DNA of 25,063 bases from CAYXXZ01 sp964469165. Lineage in GTDB: Bacteria > Pseudomonadota > Gammaproteobacteria > Pseudomonadales > Porticoccaceae. The notes below the pieces were generated by a model. It saw only the letters and a program-made list of their open reading frames with translations, was not told the DNA's origin and did no database searches. A program made the position numbers and the translations under genes. Of this stretch, positions 15,370 to 22,663 are shown piece after piece; the first letter of the stretch is position 1, and each line of letters begins with the position of its first letter. Where the stretch lies: contig CAYXXZ010000044.1 of assembly GCA_964469165.1 (NCBI GenBank), positions 1 through 25,063 of the forward strand, given 5' to 3'.

Positions 15370-16419
15370 ATGAAAAAATCATGCCTCTGCGTTCTGTTGC
15401 TCAGTCTGTTCGCCGCCTGCGTCGCTGTGACGGCCCAGGCCAGCGATCTCCATCGCGCCGTGGTGCCGGTCAGCGACCACTCCGACAAGGAACGTAACCG
15501 CGCATTGCGCCAGGGTCTGCTCGAAGTGCTCGTCAAGCTCAGCGGTAGCCGCGATATCGGTACCCGCCCCGGCGTCCAGAATCTGCTCAACAACGCCGCC
15601 TCCTATGCGGTGGAATTCGGCTACGTGCAGCTCGCTGCCGGCCAGGGACTTGGTGCCAACTTTTCACCCCGGGATCTGGACCGCTTCCTGCGCGACAACC
15701 GCCTGCCGATCTGGCCGGAGCGGCGTCCGCTGCTGCTGGTGTGGGTCGCCACGGAACCGCTGGACGTCGCGCGGGGGTTTGCCGGCCGGGACGACAACCC
15801 GGCGCTCTATGCCGAAGTCGACAAGGTTTTTGCGGCGCGCGGCTTGCCGGTTCGCTACCCGCTTTACGATCTCGCCGATCAGCTCACCCTGAACATCGAC
15901 GACGCCTGGCAGCTGGATGCGGAAAAAATCGCCGAAGCCAGCACGCGCTATGGCGCGGATGCCTGGCTGCTGTTGCGCTGCTACGAGACCTCGTCCGGTA
16001 CCTGGCGGGTCGCCTGGATGTTCTCCGGCGGCAAGAATGAAGCCGCGGTGCTGGAAAATCTCGACGGCGAGGATCTCCATACCACTGTGACGACCATCGG
16101 AGAGACGGTGGTGGATCGCATCGCCGCCGTTCACAGCTACGTGCCATCCCGCGATACCGGTCAGGTCGCTCTGACTGTGCAGGGCGTGCACGATTTCCGC
16201 AGCTACACCGCGCTGGTGGACGTGCTCAGCGGCCTGTCCATGGTGCGCTCCCTCGACGTGGACAGCGTCGCGAGCGACAGCATTCAACTGCGTCTTGGCG
16301 TCGAGGGCGATCGCAAGCAGCTTCTCGATGCCCTGTCGCTGGTGCGCCAGTTGCGCCTGCCGGAAACCATGCCGCGGCCCGGCGAGGTACTCACCGTCAA
16401 TTGGGCGGTGGCGAACTGA
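15370..16419 (+). CDS. DUF2066 domain-containing exported protein
   Basis: This 349-residue protein starts with a signal peptide (MKKSCLCVLLLSLFAACVAV, then TAQASD). The DUF2066 domain follows: VVPVSDHSDKERNRALRQGL, LVKLSGSRDIGTRPGVQNLL, FSPRDLDRFLRDNRLPIWPE and RRPLLLVWVATE. The C-terminal half (DFRSYTALVDVLSGLSMVRS) is also conserved. Function is unknown. No other Met near the N-terminus would keep the signal peptide, so the ATG at 15370 is secure, although no Shine-Dalgarno precedes it. The gene is five bases upstream of hda; the pairing recurs in gammaproteobacteria. Confidence 0.88.
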   Translation: MKKSCLCVLLLSLFAACVAVTAQASDLHRAVVPVSDHSDKERNRALRQGLLEVLVKLSGSRDIGTRPGVQNLLNNAASYAVEFGYVQLAAGQGLGANFSPRDLDRFLRDNRLPIWPERRPLLLVWVATEPLDVARGFAGRDDNPALYAEVDKVFAARGLPVRYPLYDLADQLTLNIDDAWQLDAEKIAEASTRYGADAWLLLRCYETSSGTWRVAWMFSGGKNEAAVLENLDGEDLHTTVTTIGETVVDRIAAVHSYVPSRDTGQVALTVQGVHDFRSYTALVDVLSGLSMVRSLDVDSVASDSIQLRLGVEGDRKQLLDALSLVRQLRLPETMPRPGEVLTVNWAVAN

Positions 16420-16424
16420 GAGCC

Positions 16425-17126
16425 ATGCATGCCCAGCTGAGTCTTGCGCTGTCCCTGCGGGACGAAGCGACATTCGCCAATTTCCTCGCCGCCGCCGGCT
16501 CGCCACGGGCGCAGGCCGTCGAGGTGCTGCAAGGGCAACTCTATGCCGGCGAGACCCTGTGTTATCTGTGGGGTGCGCAGGGATGCGGTATCAGTCATGC
16601 GCTGCAGGCGACCTGTCACCACTTTTCCGAGACCGGCCGCAGCGCCCAGTACCTGCCCCTGGCCGACCTGCTCGGTTTCGATCCCGAATCGCTGCTTGCC
16701 GGCCTCGAGTGGCAGGCGCTGGTGTGCCTGAAGGACATCCACCTGGTTCAGGGCCAGATGGCGTGGGAGAGGGCGATCTTCAACCTGTTCAACCGCATGC
16801 GCGACGCCGGCAACCTGCTGGTGGTGGCCGCCGACCGCGCGCCACGGGAGCTGACGCTGGCGCTGCCCGATCTTCACTCGCGGCTCGCGTCGGGAATCGT
16901 GTATCACTTCAGCCCGTACACGGATCGCGAAAAAGGGGACATCCTGCGCTTTCGCGCCTCGCGCCTGGGGCTGGACATGTCGGATGACGTGGCGCTTTTC
17001 ATCCTCAACCGCAGCGGCCGGGGCCTGGAAGGCCTGATGGCCTGCCTTCAGCAACTGGACAAGGCGTCACTGCGCGCGCAACGCAAGATCACCATTCCCT
17101 TCGTAAAAGACGTTTTCGGCTGGTAA
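16425..17126 (+). CDS. hda: DnaA regulatory inactivator Hda
   Basis: Hda, with the DNA-loaded beta clamp, triggers hydrolysis of DnaA-bound ATP and so prevents re-initiation of replication. The 233-residue protein has the clamp-binding motif QLSLAL at residues 4-9, then an AAA+ domain with GAQGCGIS at 49-56 in the Walker A position, LVCLKDIHLV at Walker B, and PRELTLALPDLHSRLASG carrying the arginine-finger region. It ends in AQRKITIPFVKDVFGW, the typical Hda tail. At residue 55 the usual Lys or Arg of Walker A is Ile, which is unusual. The start follows the DUF2066 stop by five bases. Confidence 0.93.
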   Translation: MHAQLSLALSLRDEATFANFLAAAGSPRAQAVEVLQGQLYAGETLCYLWGAQGCGISHALQATCHHFSETGRSAQYLPLADLLGFDPESLLAGLEWQALVCLKDIHLVQGQMAWERAIFNLFNRMRDAGNLLVVAADRAPRELTLALPDLHSRLASGIVYHFSPYTDREKGDILRFRASRLGLDMSDDVALFILNRSGRGLEGLMACLQQLDKASLRAQRKITIPFVKDVFGW

Positions 17127-17170
17127 CGGCTGCTGCGAGCCTTTTTAGAGCCTGACCACGATGCCTGCCC

Positions 17171-17241
17171 CTGTAGGAGCCTGCCTGCAGGCGACACGTC
17201 ATCGGGGCGCACGGCAATGGTCGCCTGCGGGCAGGCTCCTA
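17171..17241. repeat. REP pair interrupted by the insertion sequence
   Basis: CTGTAGGAGCCTGC...GCGAC (17171-17195) is followed by the inverted half GTCGCCTGCGGGCAGGCTCC-TA (17220-17241). The inverted half stops there: its expected ending, TACAGGGG, is found at 18675-18682, on the other side of the insertion sequence. Removing 17242-18674 plus one copy of TA restores a complete symmetric pair. Confidence 0.88.
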
Positions 17242-17244
17242 TGT

Positions 17245-17258
17245 ATGGACTCGCCTCC
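17245..17258. repeat. subterminal inverted repeat of the IS, tnp-distal end
   Basis: ATGGACTCGCCTCC, three bases inside the element. It matches the complement of 18656-18669 at 13 of 14 positions. Confidence 0.85.
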
Positions 17259-17493
17259 ACTGTCAACCTGCTTTTTAACACCGCCACCCGGTTGCATCTA
17301 TGTATGAGGCCTGTTCGAGGAGGCTGTCATCAGCCTCTGGCCAACATTGTGTAAGCTTGCGGCATGCTCATTACAGTTAGGCCTTGAAGGCCAGTAGGAG
17401 CCAAAGCATCAATCCGCAACGGTCTTACCTGGGGTCAATGTTCGTCAGCAGGGGTTGGAGCGGCTAAGCGCCCCGGTGGCAGAACACGGTGGA
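17259..17493 (-). ncRNA. predicted IS guide RNA (seekRNA / bridge RNA) region
   Basis: The 235-base noncoding stretch downstream of the transposase is where IS1111-group elements encode the RNA that guides target choice. On the - strand it contains GGCTCCTAC (complement of 17394-17402), complementary to the REP side of the target. A perfect hairpin GGCCTT-G-AAGGCC follows (17380-17392), then CTGTAAT (complement of 17370-17376), identical to the other target flank plus the first bases of the element. A second hairpin GAGGCTG/CAGCCTC lies at 17320-17337. CATACATAG (complement of 17298-17306) repeats the element's own end. The RNA's exact ends cannot be read. Confidence 0.65.
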
Positions 17494-18594
17494 TCAATGA
17501 CGCGTCACCGCCGACCTGTCATGAACCGGCTGGCGTTGATACGTCTGTTCATTCTGTAGCAGCACCCAGAGGATGCGCAGATTGCGATTGGCCAACCGCA
17601 CCGCGGCGTCTTTGCGCCCCAGGCGATTCAACCACGCCAGCAGGCGGCGATCATCCGTGTGCGGCGAATCGGGGCGTAGCTGCTTGAGGACCGAATGGGC
17701 GCCCTGGATCATCAGGCTGCGCAGGTAACCATCACCGCGCTTGGTCATCTTGCCCAGGCGGATCTTGTCGCCACTGCTGTGCTGATTGGGCACCAGACCG
17801 AAGTAGGCTGCGAAGAAACGGGCATTGGCGAAGCGCTCGGGGTGGGTTTGCTTGGCCAGCAGCGCCGTGGCGATGATCGGGCCGACCCCGCGCACCGTCA
17901 TCAGGCGCTTCGCGGTCTCGTCCGCGTTCGCGGCAGCTTCCAGGCGCCCGTTCAAGACCTGGATGCGCTCGCCCAGGTGGCGCCATTCAGCCAGCAACTC
18001 GTCGATCAACTCGCGCAGTATATCCGGTAGCGGCTGCGTCGCATCTTCCAGCACCCGCGGTATCCCCTGGCTGATCGCCGCATCGCCCTGGGCCAGGGCC
18101 ACGCCGTGCTCCAGCAGCAAACCGCGCATCTGATTGCTCACCGCCGTGCGCCGCCGCACATAGCCTTGCCGGGCGCGGTGCAGGGCCTGCATCGCCAGTG
18201 CGGCGGCGCTTTTGATGGGCACCGCCTTGATCTTGATGTCGTGCCCGGCCCGCAAGATCGCCAGGGCATCGTTGCGATCGTTCTTCGCCCCGCTGCGGTG
18301 ACTCGCCACGAGAGCGGCCGGCAGGATGCGCGCCAGATTGCCCTGCGCCTGCAACTGCCGCGCCCACGCCTGAGCGCCGGGACCGGTTTCGACCAGCACC
18401 ACGACCTCGGGCGGTAACTGGCGCAAGAACGCATGGAAGGCGTCACGCGACTTGATCCGTGTCTCGTAACGCACCTCGCCAAGGGCGTCTTCTCCCGCCA
18501 CCTGAAAGACGTGTTTGGCCAGATCGATTGCCACCGTCGTACAGGCGGACAAATCGCTTAGCAGGGATGGTTGGGTTGTCGTAGACTTTTTCAT
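17494..18594 (-). CDS. IS110-family transposase (DEDD recombinase)
   Basis: The 366-residue protein has the N-terminal RuvC-like domain with VAIDLAKHVFQV (D24), VVVLVETGPG (E69) and GAKNDRNDALAI (D106, D109), which together form the DEDD metal site. A coiled-coil-like middle follows. The C-terminal Tnp_20 domain (MTVRGVGPIIATALLAK, FFAAYFGLVPNQHSSGDKIR, KRGDGYLRSLM) includes the candidate catalytic serine near HSSG. Both domains are intact, so the element could be active. The protein acts with its own guide RNA on a circular intermediate. The ATG at 18594 gives MKKSTTTQPSLLSDLS. Confidence 0.93.
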   Translation of the reverse strand: MKKSTTTQPSLLSDLSACTTVAIDLAKHVFQVAGEDALGEVRYETRIKSRDAFHAFLRQLPPEVVVLVETGPGAQAWARQLQAQGNLARILPAALVASHRSGAKNDRNDALAILRAGHDIKIKAVPIKSAAALAMQALHRARQGYVRRRTAVSNQMRGLLLEHGVALAQGDAAISQGIPRVLEDATQPLPDILRELIDELLAEWRHLGERIQVLNGRLEAAANADETAKRLMTVRGVGPIIATALLAKQTHPERFANARFFAAYFGLVPNQHSSGDKIRLGKMTKRGDGYLRSLMIQGAHSVLKQLRPDSPHTDDRRLLAWLNRLGRKDAAVRLANRNLRILWVLLQNEQTYQRQPVHDRSAVTRH

Positions 18595-18655
18595 GGGCTC
18601 GCCCTCGCTGTCGTTGGCTTCTTAGACTGCCACCGTGGCGCGTTGACGCCTCTGC

Positions 18656-18669
18656 GGGGGCGAGTCCAT
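18656..18669. repeat. subterminal inverted repeat of the IS, tnp-proximal end
   Basis: The complement reads ATGGACTCGCCCCC, five bases inside the element. The different offsets (three and five bases) from the two edges are normal for IS1111-group elements. Confidence 0.85.
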
Positions 18670-18789
18670 GAAATTACAGGGGGTTCGAGCGCGGCCTCGG
18701 CCAAGATGTCCCGTAGGCCCTTGGCAAACGGGTAGCTCTTCTTGCGCATCTGCGGCGCATGGGCTCTTTAAAAGATCGTGAACAGACGC

Positions 18790-20643
18790 TCAGCTCCCAC
18801 AGGAAAAACACTGCAGATAAGTGTCGCGCGGGTCGTTGAGCTGTTTGAGCATGTCGAGGTAGCGCAACCAGGGGCCTGCGTGGTGGCGCACGGCACTGGA
18901 AATGCCGTGGTCTCCGGGGCTGAATGCTTGCCACAGTTGTGCCTGGCCTTCGACAAGCTGCTTCATCAGCTGCTCCTGGAACGACAGCGGGCGCGAGATG
19001 AATTTGACGTTGGCGGCATCGACGCCGGCCATAGTGGCTGCCGACGCGATGGCGCCGTTGAGGTCGCCGAGTTTGTCCACCAGGCCGATGTCGGCGGCCT
19101 GTTCGCCCGTCCACACGCGGCCTCTGGCAATGGCATCGACCTCGTCCGTGCTCATCCGCCGGCTATCGGCCACCAGCGTGAGGAACTGGCGGTAGATATT
19201 GTCGACGTTCAGTTGGATGACTGCGGCTGCGCCCTCGGAGAGGGGGCGGTCGAGCTGGCTGAAATCCGCATAGCGGGTGGTGCCCACACCGTCACTGGTG
19301 ATGCCGAGGGCGGCGAGTGAGTCCTCGAAGGTGGGAATGATGCCGAACACGCCGATCGAGCCGGTGATGCTGGTGGGCTGGGCCCAGATTTCGTTGGCCG
19401 GCGCGGCGATCCAGTAGCCGCCGGAGGCCGCCACCGAGCCCATGGATACGACCACCGGCATTTTTTCCTGCAGGCGCAGAATTTCCTGGCGGATCAGCTC
19501 AGAGGCGAAGGCGCTGCCCCCCGGGCTGTCCAGGCGCAGCACCAGCGCCTTGAGAGACGGGTCGCTGCCCGCCATTCGCAGCAGGCGGCTGAGGCTGTCG
19601 CCGCCGATGCGGCCTTCGCCATGGTCGCCGTCGAGAATGACGCCGCTGGCGACGATCACGCCGACATTGCCGTCCTCGTTGCCACCCGCGCTGTCGGCTT
19701 TCGCCTGTCTGATGTGTGCCAGGTAGCTCTTGTGGGGAATATGCAGAAAACCGTTTTCGTCGGCGCCGAAGCGCTCCGCCAGTGAAGCGTCGATCTGCGG
19801 GCGAGAGGCAACGCGATCGACCAGGTCCGCGCCGAGGGCGAGGCTGGCCATGTTGCCGCGGTGTTGTGCCAATCGTGCCGGCATGTCGTTGACGAAACTG
19901 TCGATGCTGCCGCTGTTGAGCTCGCGCAGCTTTTCCACGTCGCTGGTGTAGCGGCGCCACAGGGCGTTGATCCACACCAGGGTATTGTCGCGGGCCTCGT
20001 CCGACATCTGGTTGCGGGTGAAGGGCTCGATTGCGGTCTTGAATTCGCCGGCGCGGAACACGTGGAAGTTGATCTTGAGTTTGTCGGCGGCGTTCTTGAA
20101 GAAGGTGCCGTAGTAACCGAACCCGGTGATCACCACGCCGCCCATGGGGTTGAGCAGTACGTCGTCGGCGTGGCTGGCGAGATAGTACTGTTCCTGAGTG
20201 TAGCTGTCGGAAATTGCGATGACCGGTTTGCCGCTGGTACGGAAATCGGCGATGGCGCTACCCACCTCGGCAAGCTTGCTGATACCGCCGCCAGCGAGAT
20301 GGTTGAGATCGAGAACCAGGCCGGTAACGCGCGGATCATCCTTGCCAGCGCGCAGCGCCGCAGTGAGATCGCGCACCGGGGTTTCCGCGTCGTAGGGGGA
20401 ACTCTGCTCCATCAGTTGCGTGATGGGGTCGGCGTAAGAGCGCTCTTCGACCAGGATGCCGCTGGGCGTCAACACCAATGGCGCGTGGTCTGGCAGCGGC
20501 TGCACGTCCTTGCCGAAAATACTGAACAAAAACAGCGCAACGAAGAGCAGCAGCACCAGGTTGATGGTCCAGCGCACGACACTGAACAACTTGCCGATCC
20601 CGGAAAGGATGCGCCTGAAGAACCCCGGTTTTGTGCCGCTCAT
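18790..20643 (-). CDS. sppA: signal peptide peptidase SppA, 67K type
   Basis: SppA is an inner-membrane serine protease that degrades released signal peptides. The 617-residue protein is the long, tandem-domain form. An N-terminal membrane helix lies near 25-43 (WTINLVLLLFVALFLFSIFG). The catalytic Lys is K202 in FRAGEFKTAIEPF and the catalytic Ser is S407 in SVAASGGYW, positions equivalent to K209 and S409 of E. coli SppA. RLDSPGGSAFASE precedes the serine motif. The C-terminus LNDPRDTYLQCFSCGS is normal, so the nearby insertion sequence did not truncate it. The - strand -10 box TATACT (complement of 20678-20683) may drive it; no good -35 was found. Confidence 0.93.
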   Translation of the reverse strand: MSGTKPGFFRRILSGIGKLFSVVRWTINLVLLLFVALFLFSIFGKDVQPLPDHAPLVLTPSGILVEERSYADPITQLMEQSSPYDAETPVRDLTAALRAGKDDPRVTGLVLDLNHLAGGGISKLAEVGSAIADFRTSGKPVIAISDSYTQEQYYLASHADDVLLNPMGGVVITGFGYYGTFFKNAADKLKINFHVFRAGEFKTAIEPFTRNQMSDEARDNTLVWINALWRRYTSDVEKLRELNSGSIDSFVNDMPARLAQHRGNMASLALGADLVDRVASRPQIDASLAERFGADENGFLHIPHKSYLAHIRQAKADSAGGNEDGNVGVIVASGVILDGDHGEGRIGGDSLSRLLRMAGSDPSLKALVLRLDSPGGSAFASELIRQEILRLQEKMPVVVSMGSVAASGGYWIAAPANEIWAQPTSITGSIGVFGIIPTFEDSLAALGITSDGVGTTRYADFSQLDRPLSEGAAAVIQLNVDNIYRQFLTLVADSRRMSTDEVDAIARGRVWTGEQAADIGLVDKLGDLNGAIASAATMAGVDAANVKFISRPLSFQEQLMKQLVEGQAQLWQAFSPGDHGISSAVRHHAGPWLRYLDMLKQLNDPRDTYLQCFSCGS

Positions 20644-20776
20644 AGGTGGATTGTCCTTGGTTTGTTCATGGGTTGGCAGTATAGGCTACGCACTTTGAAC
20701 GAGCTGCAAGCGTTGCGTGAGTCTGAGCTGAATCTCCGTTTCACGCGGGCTCCTGCCTGACGTTCATTGCCTGCGG

Positions 20777-21142
20777 TTATGCCCGGGCGGGCTGTTTCAC
20801 ATCGTACTGTTTCCAGCGGCTGAACAGCATGCTGGCAACGAACAGAATGCAGATGAGGGTGAGGGAGACTCCGCTGGTGGGGCTCGATTCCGGCGCCATC
20901 ACCGCGACGACGAGGGGAATGAAATACAACAAGGTCACAAAGCTCAGCATCGCCAGGCTTTTGTAGTTCTCGCGAATCATGCCGGGCAGCAACAACAGCA
21001 GCGGTACGCTGATGATCGCCAACAGGCTTGCCGGGGTGCCCCCCATGTAACCAAAACCCAGAAGGGACGCGAGAAAAAGCACGAAGCTGAACCAGGTGAC
21101 GCGCCGCGCCCAGGTGAGTTTCACGGAAAGGTTGGGGATCAT
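20777..21142 (-). CDS. DUF2069 small integral membrane protein
   Basis: This 121-residue protein has about four hydrophobic helices: VTWFSFVLFLASLLGFGYMG, LLAIISVPLLLLLPGM, LAMLSFVTLLYFIPLVVAVM and LTLICILFVASMLF. It matches the DUF2069 family. Function is unknown. The ATG at 21142 overlaps the wrbA stop as ATGA, so it is translationally coupled to wrbA and is the last gene of arsC-wrbA-DUF2069, a recurrent gammaproteobacterial cluster. Confidence 0.87.
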   Translation of the reverse strand: MIPNLSVKLTWARRVTWFSFVLFLASLLGFGYMGGTPASLLAIISVPLLLLLPGMIRENYKSLAMLSFVTLLYFIPLVVAVMAPESSPTSGVSLTLICILFVASMLFSRWKQYDVKQPARA

Positions 21143-21741
21143 CGTCTTTCACCCGCCAGCGTGCGGGTGAGCACGGCCATGCGTTTGCCGAGCGCCTTGC
21201 ACAGCGCGATTTCGTCACCGCTCAGCGGCACATTGTCGCGACCGGTCACGTGGGTGGGGCCGTAGGGGGTGCCGCCGGTGGTGGTGGTGGAAAGCTCGGG
21301 GTTGCTGTAGGGCAGGCCCGCAATCACCATGCCGTGGTGCAACAGCGGCAACATCATCGAAAGCAGCGTGGTTTCCTGGCCGCCGTGAATGCTGGCGGTG
21401 GAGCTGAACACCGCGGCGGGCTTGTCGACGAGCTCACCGTTGAGCCAGAGCTCGCTGGTGCCATCGAGAAAATACTTGAGAGGCGCTGCCATGTTGCCGA
21501 AGCGGGTAGGGCTGCCGAGAATGAGTCCGGCACAGTGCCGCAGGTCATCGAGCGTGCAGTACACAGCGCCTTCAGCGGGAATGTCCGGCGCCGTTGCCTG
21601 GTGATCCGGCGAAACTTTCGGCACGGTGCGCAGGCGCGCCTCCATGCCCATGCTCTCCACACCCAGGGCGATTTCCTGAGCCATGGCGGCAACGCTGCCG
21701 TAGCGGCTGTAGTACAGAACCAGTAGGTAGGGGGCGGCCAT
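21139..21741 (-). CDS. wrbA: WrbA-type NAD(P)H:quinone oxidoreductase (flavodoxin-like)
   Basis: WrbA proteins are FMN-dependent enzymes that reduce quinones by two electrons, protecting against oxidative stress. The 200-residue protein has the FMN phosphate loop YYSRYGSVAAMA near 10-21. Flavin and substrate segments follow: GSPTRFGNMAAPLKYFLDGT, STASIHGGQETTLLSM and GGTPYGPTHV. I chose ATG at 21741 (MAAPYLLVLYYS); the long frame upstream of it is only antisense to or overlapping arsC. ATG and the arsC stop overlap as ATGA, and its own stop overlaps DUF2069 the same way. Confidence 0.9.
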   Translation of the reverse strand: MAAPYLLVLYYSRYGSVAAMAQEIALGVESMGMEARLRTVPKVSPDHQATAPDIPAEGAVYCTLDDLRHCAGLILGSPTRFGNMAAPLKYFLDGTSELWLNGELVDKPAAVFSSTASIHGGQETTLLSMMLPLLHHGMVIAGLPYSNPELSTTTTGGTPYGPTHVTGRDNVPLSGDEIALCKALGKRMAVLTRTLAGERR

Positions 21742-22085
21742 CAGAGAATGTCCAGCACGGCTTCCGGAGGACGACCCAGGGCCGCCTTGTTGCCCTTGAC
21801 GACGATGGGGCGCTCGATGAGTTTTGGATACTTGACCATGGCGTCGATCAAGGCCTCGTCGCTCAGCGACGCATCCGCGAGATTGTTGGCCTTGTATTCG
21901 TCCTCGCCCTTGCGCAGCAGTTCGCGGGGCGACTTGCCGAGCTTTTTCAGAAGGCTGGTCAAGGTGGCGCGGTCCGGCGGATTTTCCAGGTAAAGTACCA
22001 CGTCGGCATCGATACCTTTCTCTTCCAGCAGCGCCAGCGTTTGCCGCGACTTGGAGCAGCGAGGGTTGTGATAGATGGTTACCAT
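21741..22085 (-). CDS. arsC: ArsC-family (glutaredoxin-type) arsenate reductase-like protein
   Basis: The 114-residue protein has the ArsC active-site Cys at residue 10 (HNPRCSKSRQTL), the mid-domain YLENPPDRATLTSLLKKLG and the conserved RPIVV loop (KLIERPIVVKGNKAALGRPPE). These are the residues used by glutathione/glutaredoxin-dependent arsenate reductases. No arsR or arsB is nearby. This single-copy ArsC-like type, linked to wrbA and DUF2069, may serve another thiol-redox role instead of arsenic resistance. The ATG at 22085 is clear, and the gene leads the three-gene operon. Confidence 0.87.
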   Translation of the reverse strand: MVTIYHNPRCSKSRQTLALLEEKGIDADVVLYLENPPDRATLTSLLKKLGKSPRELLRKGEDEYKANNLADASLSDEALIDAMVKYPKLIERPIVVKGNKAALGRPPEAVLDIL

Positions 22086-22118
22086 GGGTTACTGTCTGGC
22101 GTTTGAATAGGGCCCCAC

Positions 22119-22147
22119 ATTGTAAAGCCATACCCCTGTGGTGGCCA
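22119..22147 (-). promoter_or_regulatory. promoter of arsC-wrbA-DUF2069
   Basis: On the - strand TACAAT (complement of 22119-22124) lies 17 bases after TGGCCA (complement of 22142-22147), which matches the -35 consensus at 4 of 6 positions. The -10 is about 33 bases before the arsC ATG. Confidence 0.5.
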
Positions 22148-22198
22148 GTAACGCTCAGCCGACACGGATCGGCCGTTCGCCCAGGAGATTTCTGCCGT

Positions 22199-22663
22199 AT
22201 GTTCCGCAAGCCTTTTCGTATTCTTGCTCCCCTTGCACTCTGCGCTGCCCTGGTTGCCTGCGGCGACAAGGCACCGCAAGGTCCGCTGCCGGAAAATCCG
22301 GAGAACAAGGTGACCTTCATCAATTACTGGGCGGAGTGGTGCCGCCCGTGCCGCGAAGAGATCCCCGAACTCAACAATTTCCAGCAGGCGCATGGCGATC
22401 AGGTCAGGGTTTTTGGCGTGAATTTCGACGGCGCGAAAGATGCCGAGCTCGAGCGTCAGGAATCCCTGCTGGGTGTCGCCTTCGCGACCCTGGCCGTCGA
22501 TCCGGGCCCGTCCCTCGGCCTGCCCAGGCCCACCGGTCTGCCAATTACCATCGTGCTCGACAGAGAGGGGCGCGTGGTGCAGCAACTGGAAGGTGAGCAG
22601 ACCCTCGAAACCCTGGAAGGCGCCCTGTATGCGGTGCTGGAAAGCGAAGGACAGACACCATGA
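22199..22663 (+). CDS. thioredoxin-like (TlpA-type) lipoprotein
   Basis: The 154-residue protein has a lipoprotein signal (MFRKPFRILAPLALCAALVAC, lipobox ending at C21), then FINYWAEWCRPCREEIPELN with the redox pair C48-C51, and the cis-proline region RPTGLPITIVLD. The short linker and the thioredoxin fold place it as a membrane-tethered periplasmic thiol reductant or oxidoreductase of the TlpA/ResA group; its partner is not identified. The ATG at 22199 is supported by AGGAG about 13 bases upstream and by the signal sequence. Its TGA overlaps the acylphosphatase ATG (ATGA), so they are coupled. Confidence 0.88.
   Translation: MFRKPFRILAPLALCAALVACGDKAPQGPLPENPENKVTFINYWAEWCRPCREEIPELNNFQQAHGDQVRVFGVNFDGAKDAELERQESLLGVAFATLAVDPGPSLGLPRPTGLPITIVLDREGRVVQQLEGEQTLETLEGALYAVLESEGQTP

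Larger units (their letters stand above)
17242..18674 (-). mobile_element. IS110-family, IS1111-group insertion sequence inserted in a REP palindrome
   Basis: The element is 1433 bases between two TA dinucleotides (17240-17241 and 18675-18676). Its edges are defined by reconstruction of the interrupted REP. It has subterminal inverted repeats near both ends, one transposase, a short 5' noncoding end (about 80 bases) and a long 3' noncoding end (about 250 bases). Subterminal inverted repeats and a long 3' end are features of the IS1111 group. No longer target duplication is visible, as expected. IS110-family elements that target REP palindromes are known in Pseudomonas. Confidence 0.88.

Noticed and set aside
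21741..22085. Arsenic-resistance operon
   Set aside because: The ArsC-like gene has no arsR, arsB or acr3 neighbour and belongs to a conserved wrbA-linked cluster, so a dedicated arsenic function is not supported.
21742..22323. N-terminal extension of wrbA into the arsC region on the - strand
   Set aside because: The extra residues are arginine- and glutamine-rich out-of-frame translation of arsC. The flavodoxin motif starts right after the ATG at 21741, and arsC is a clear gene in another frame.
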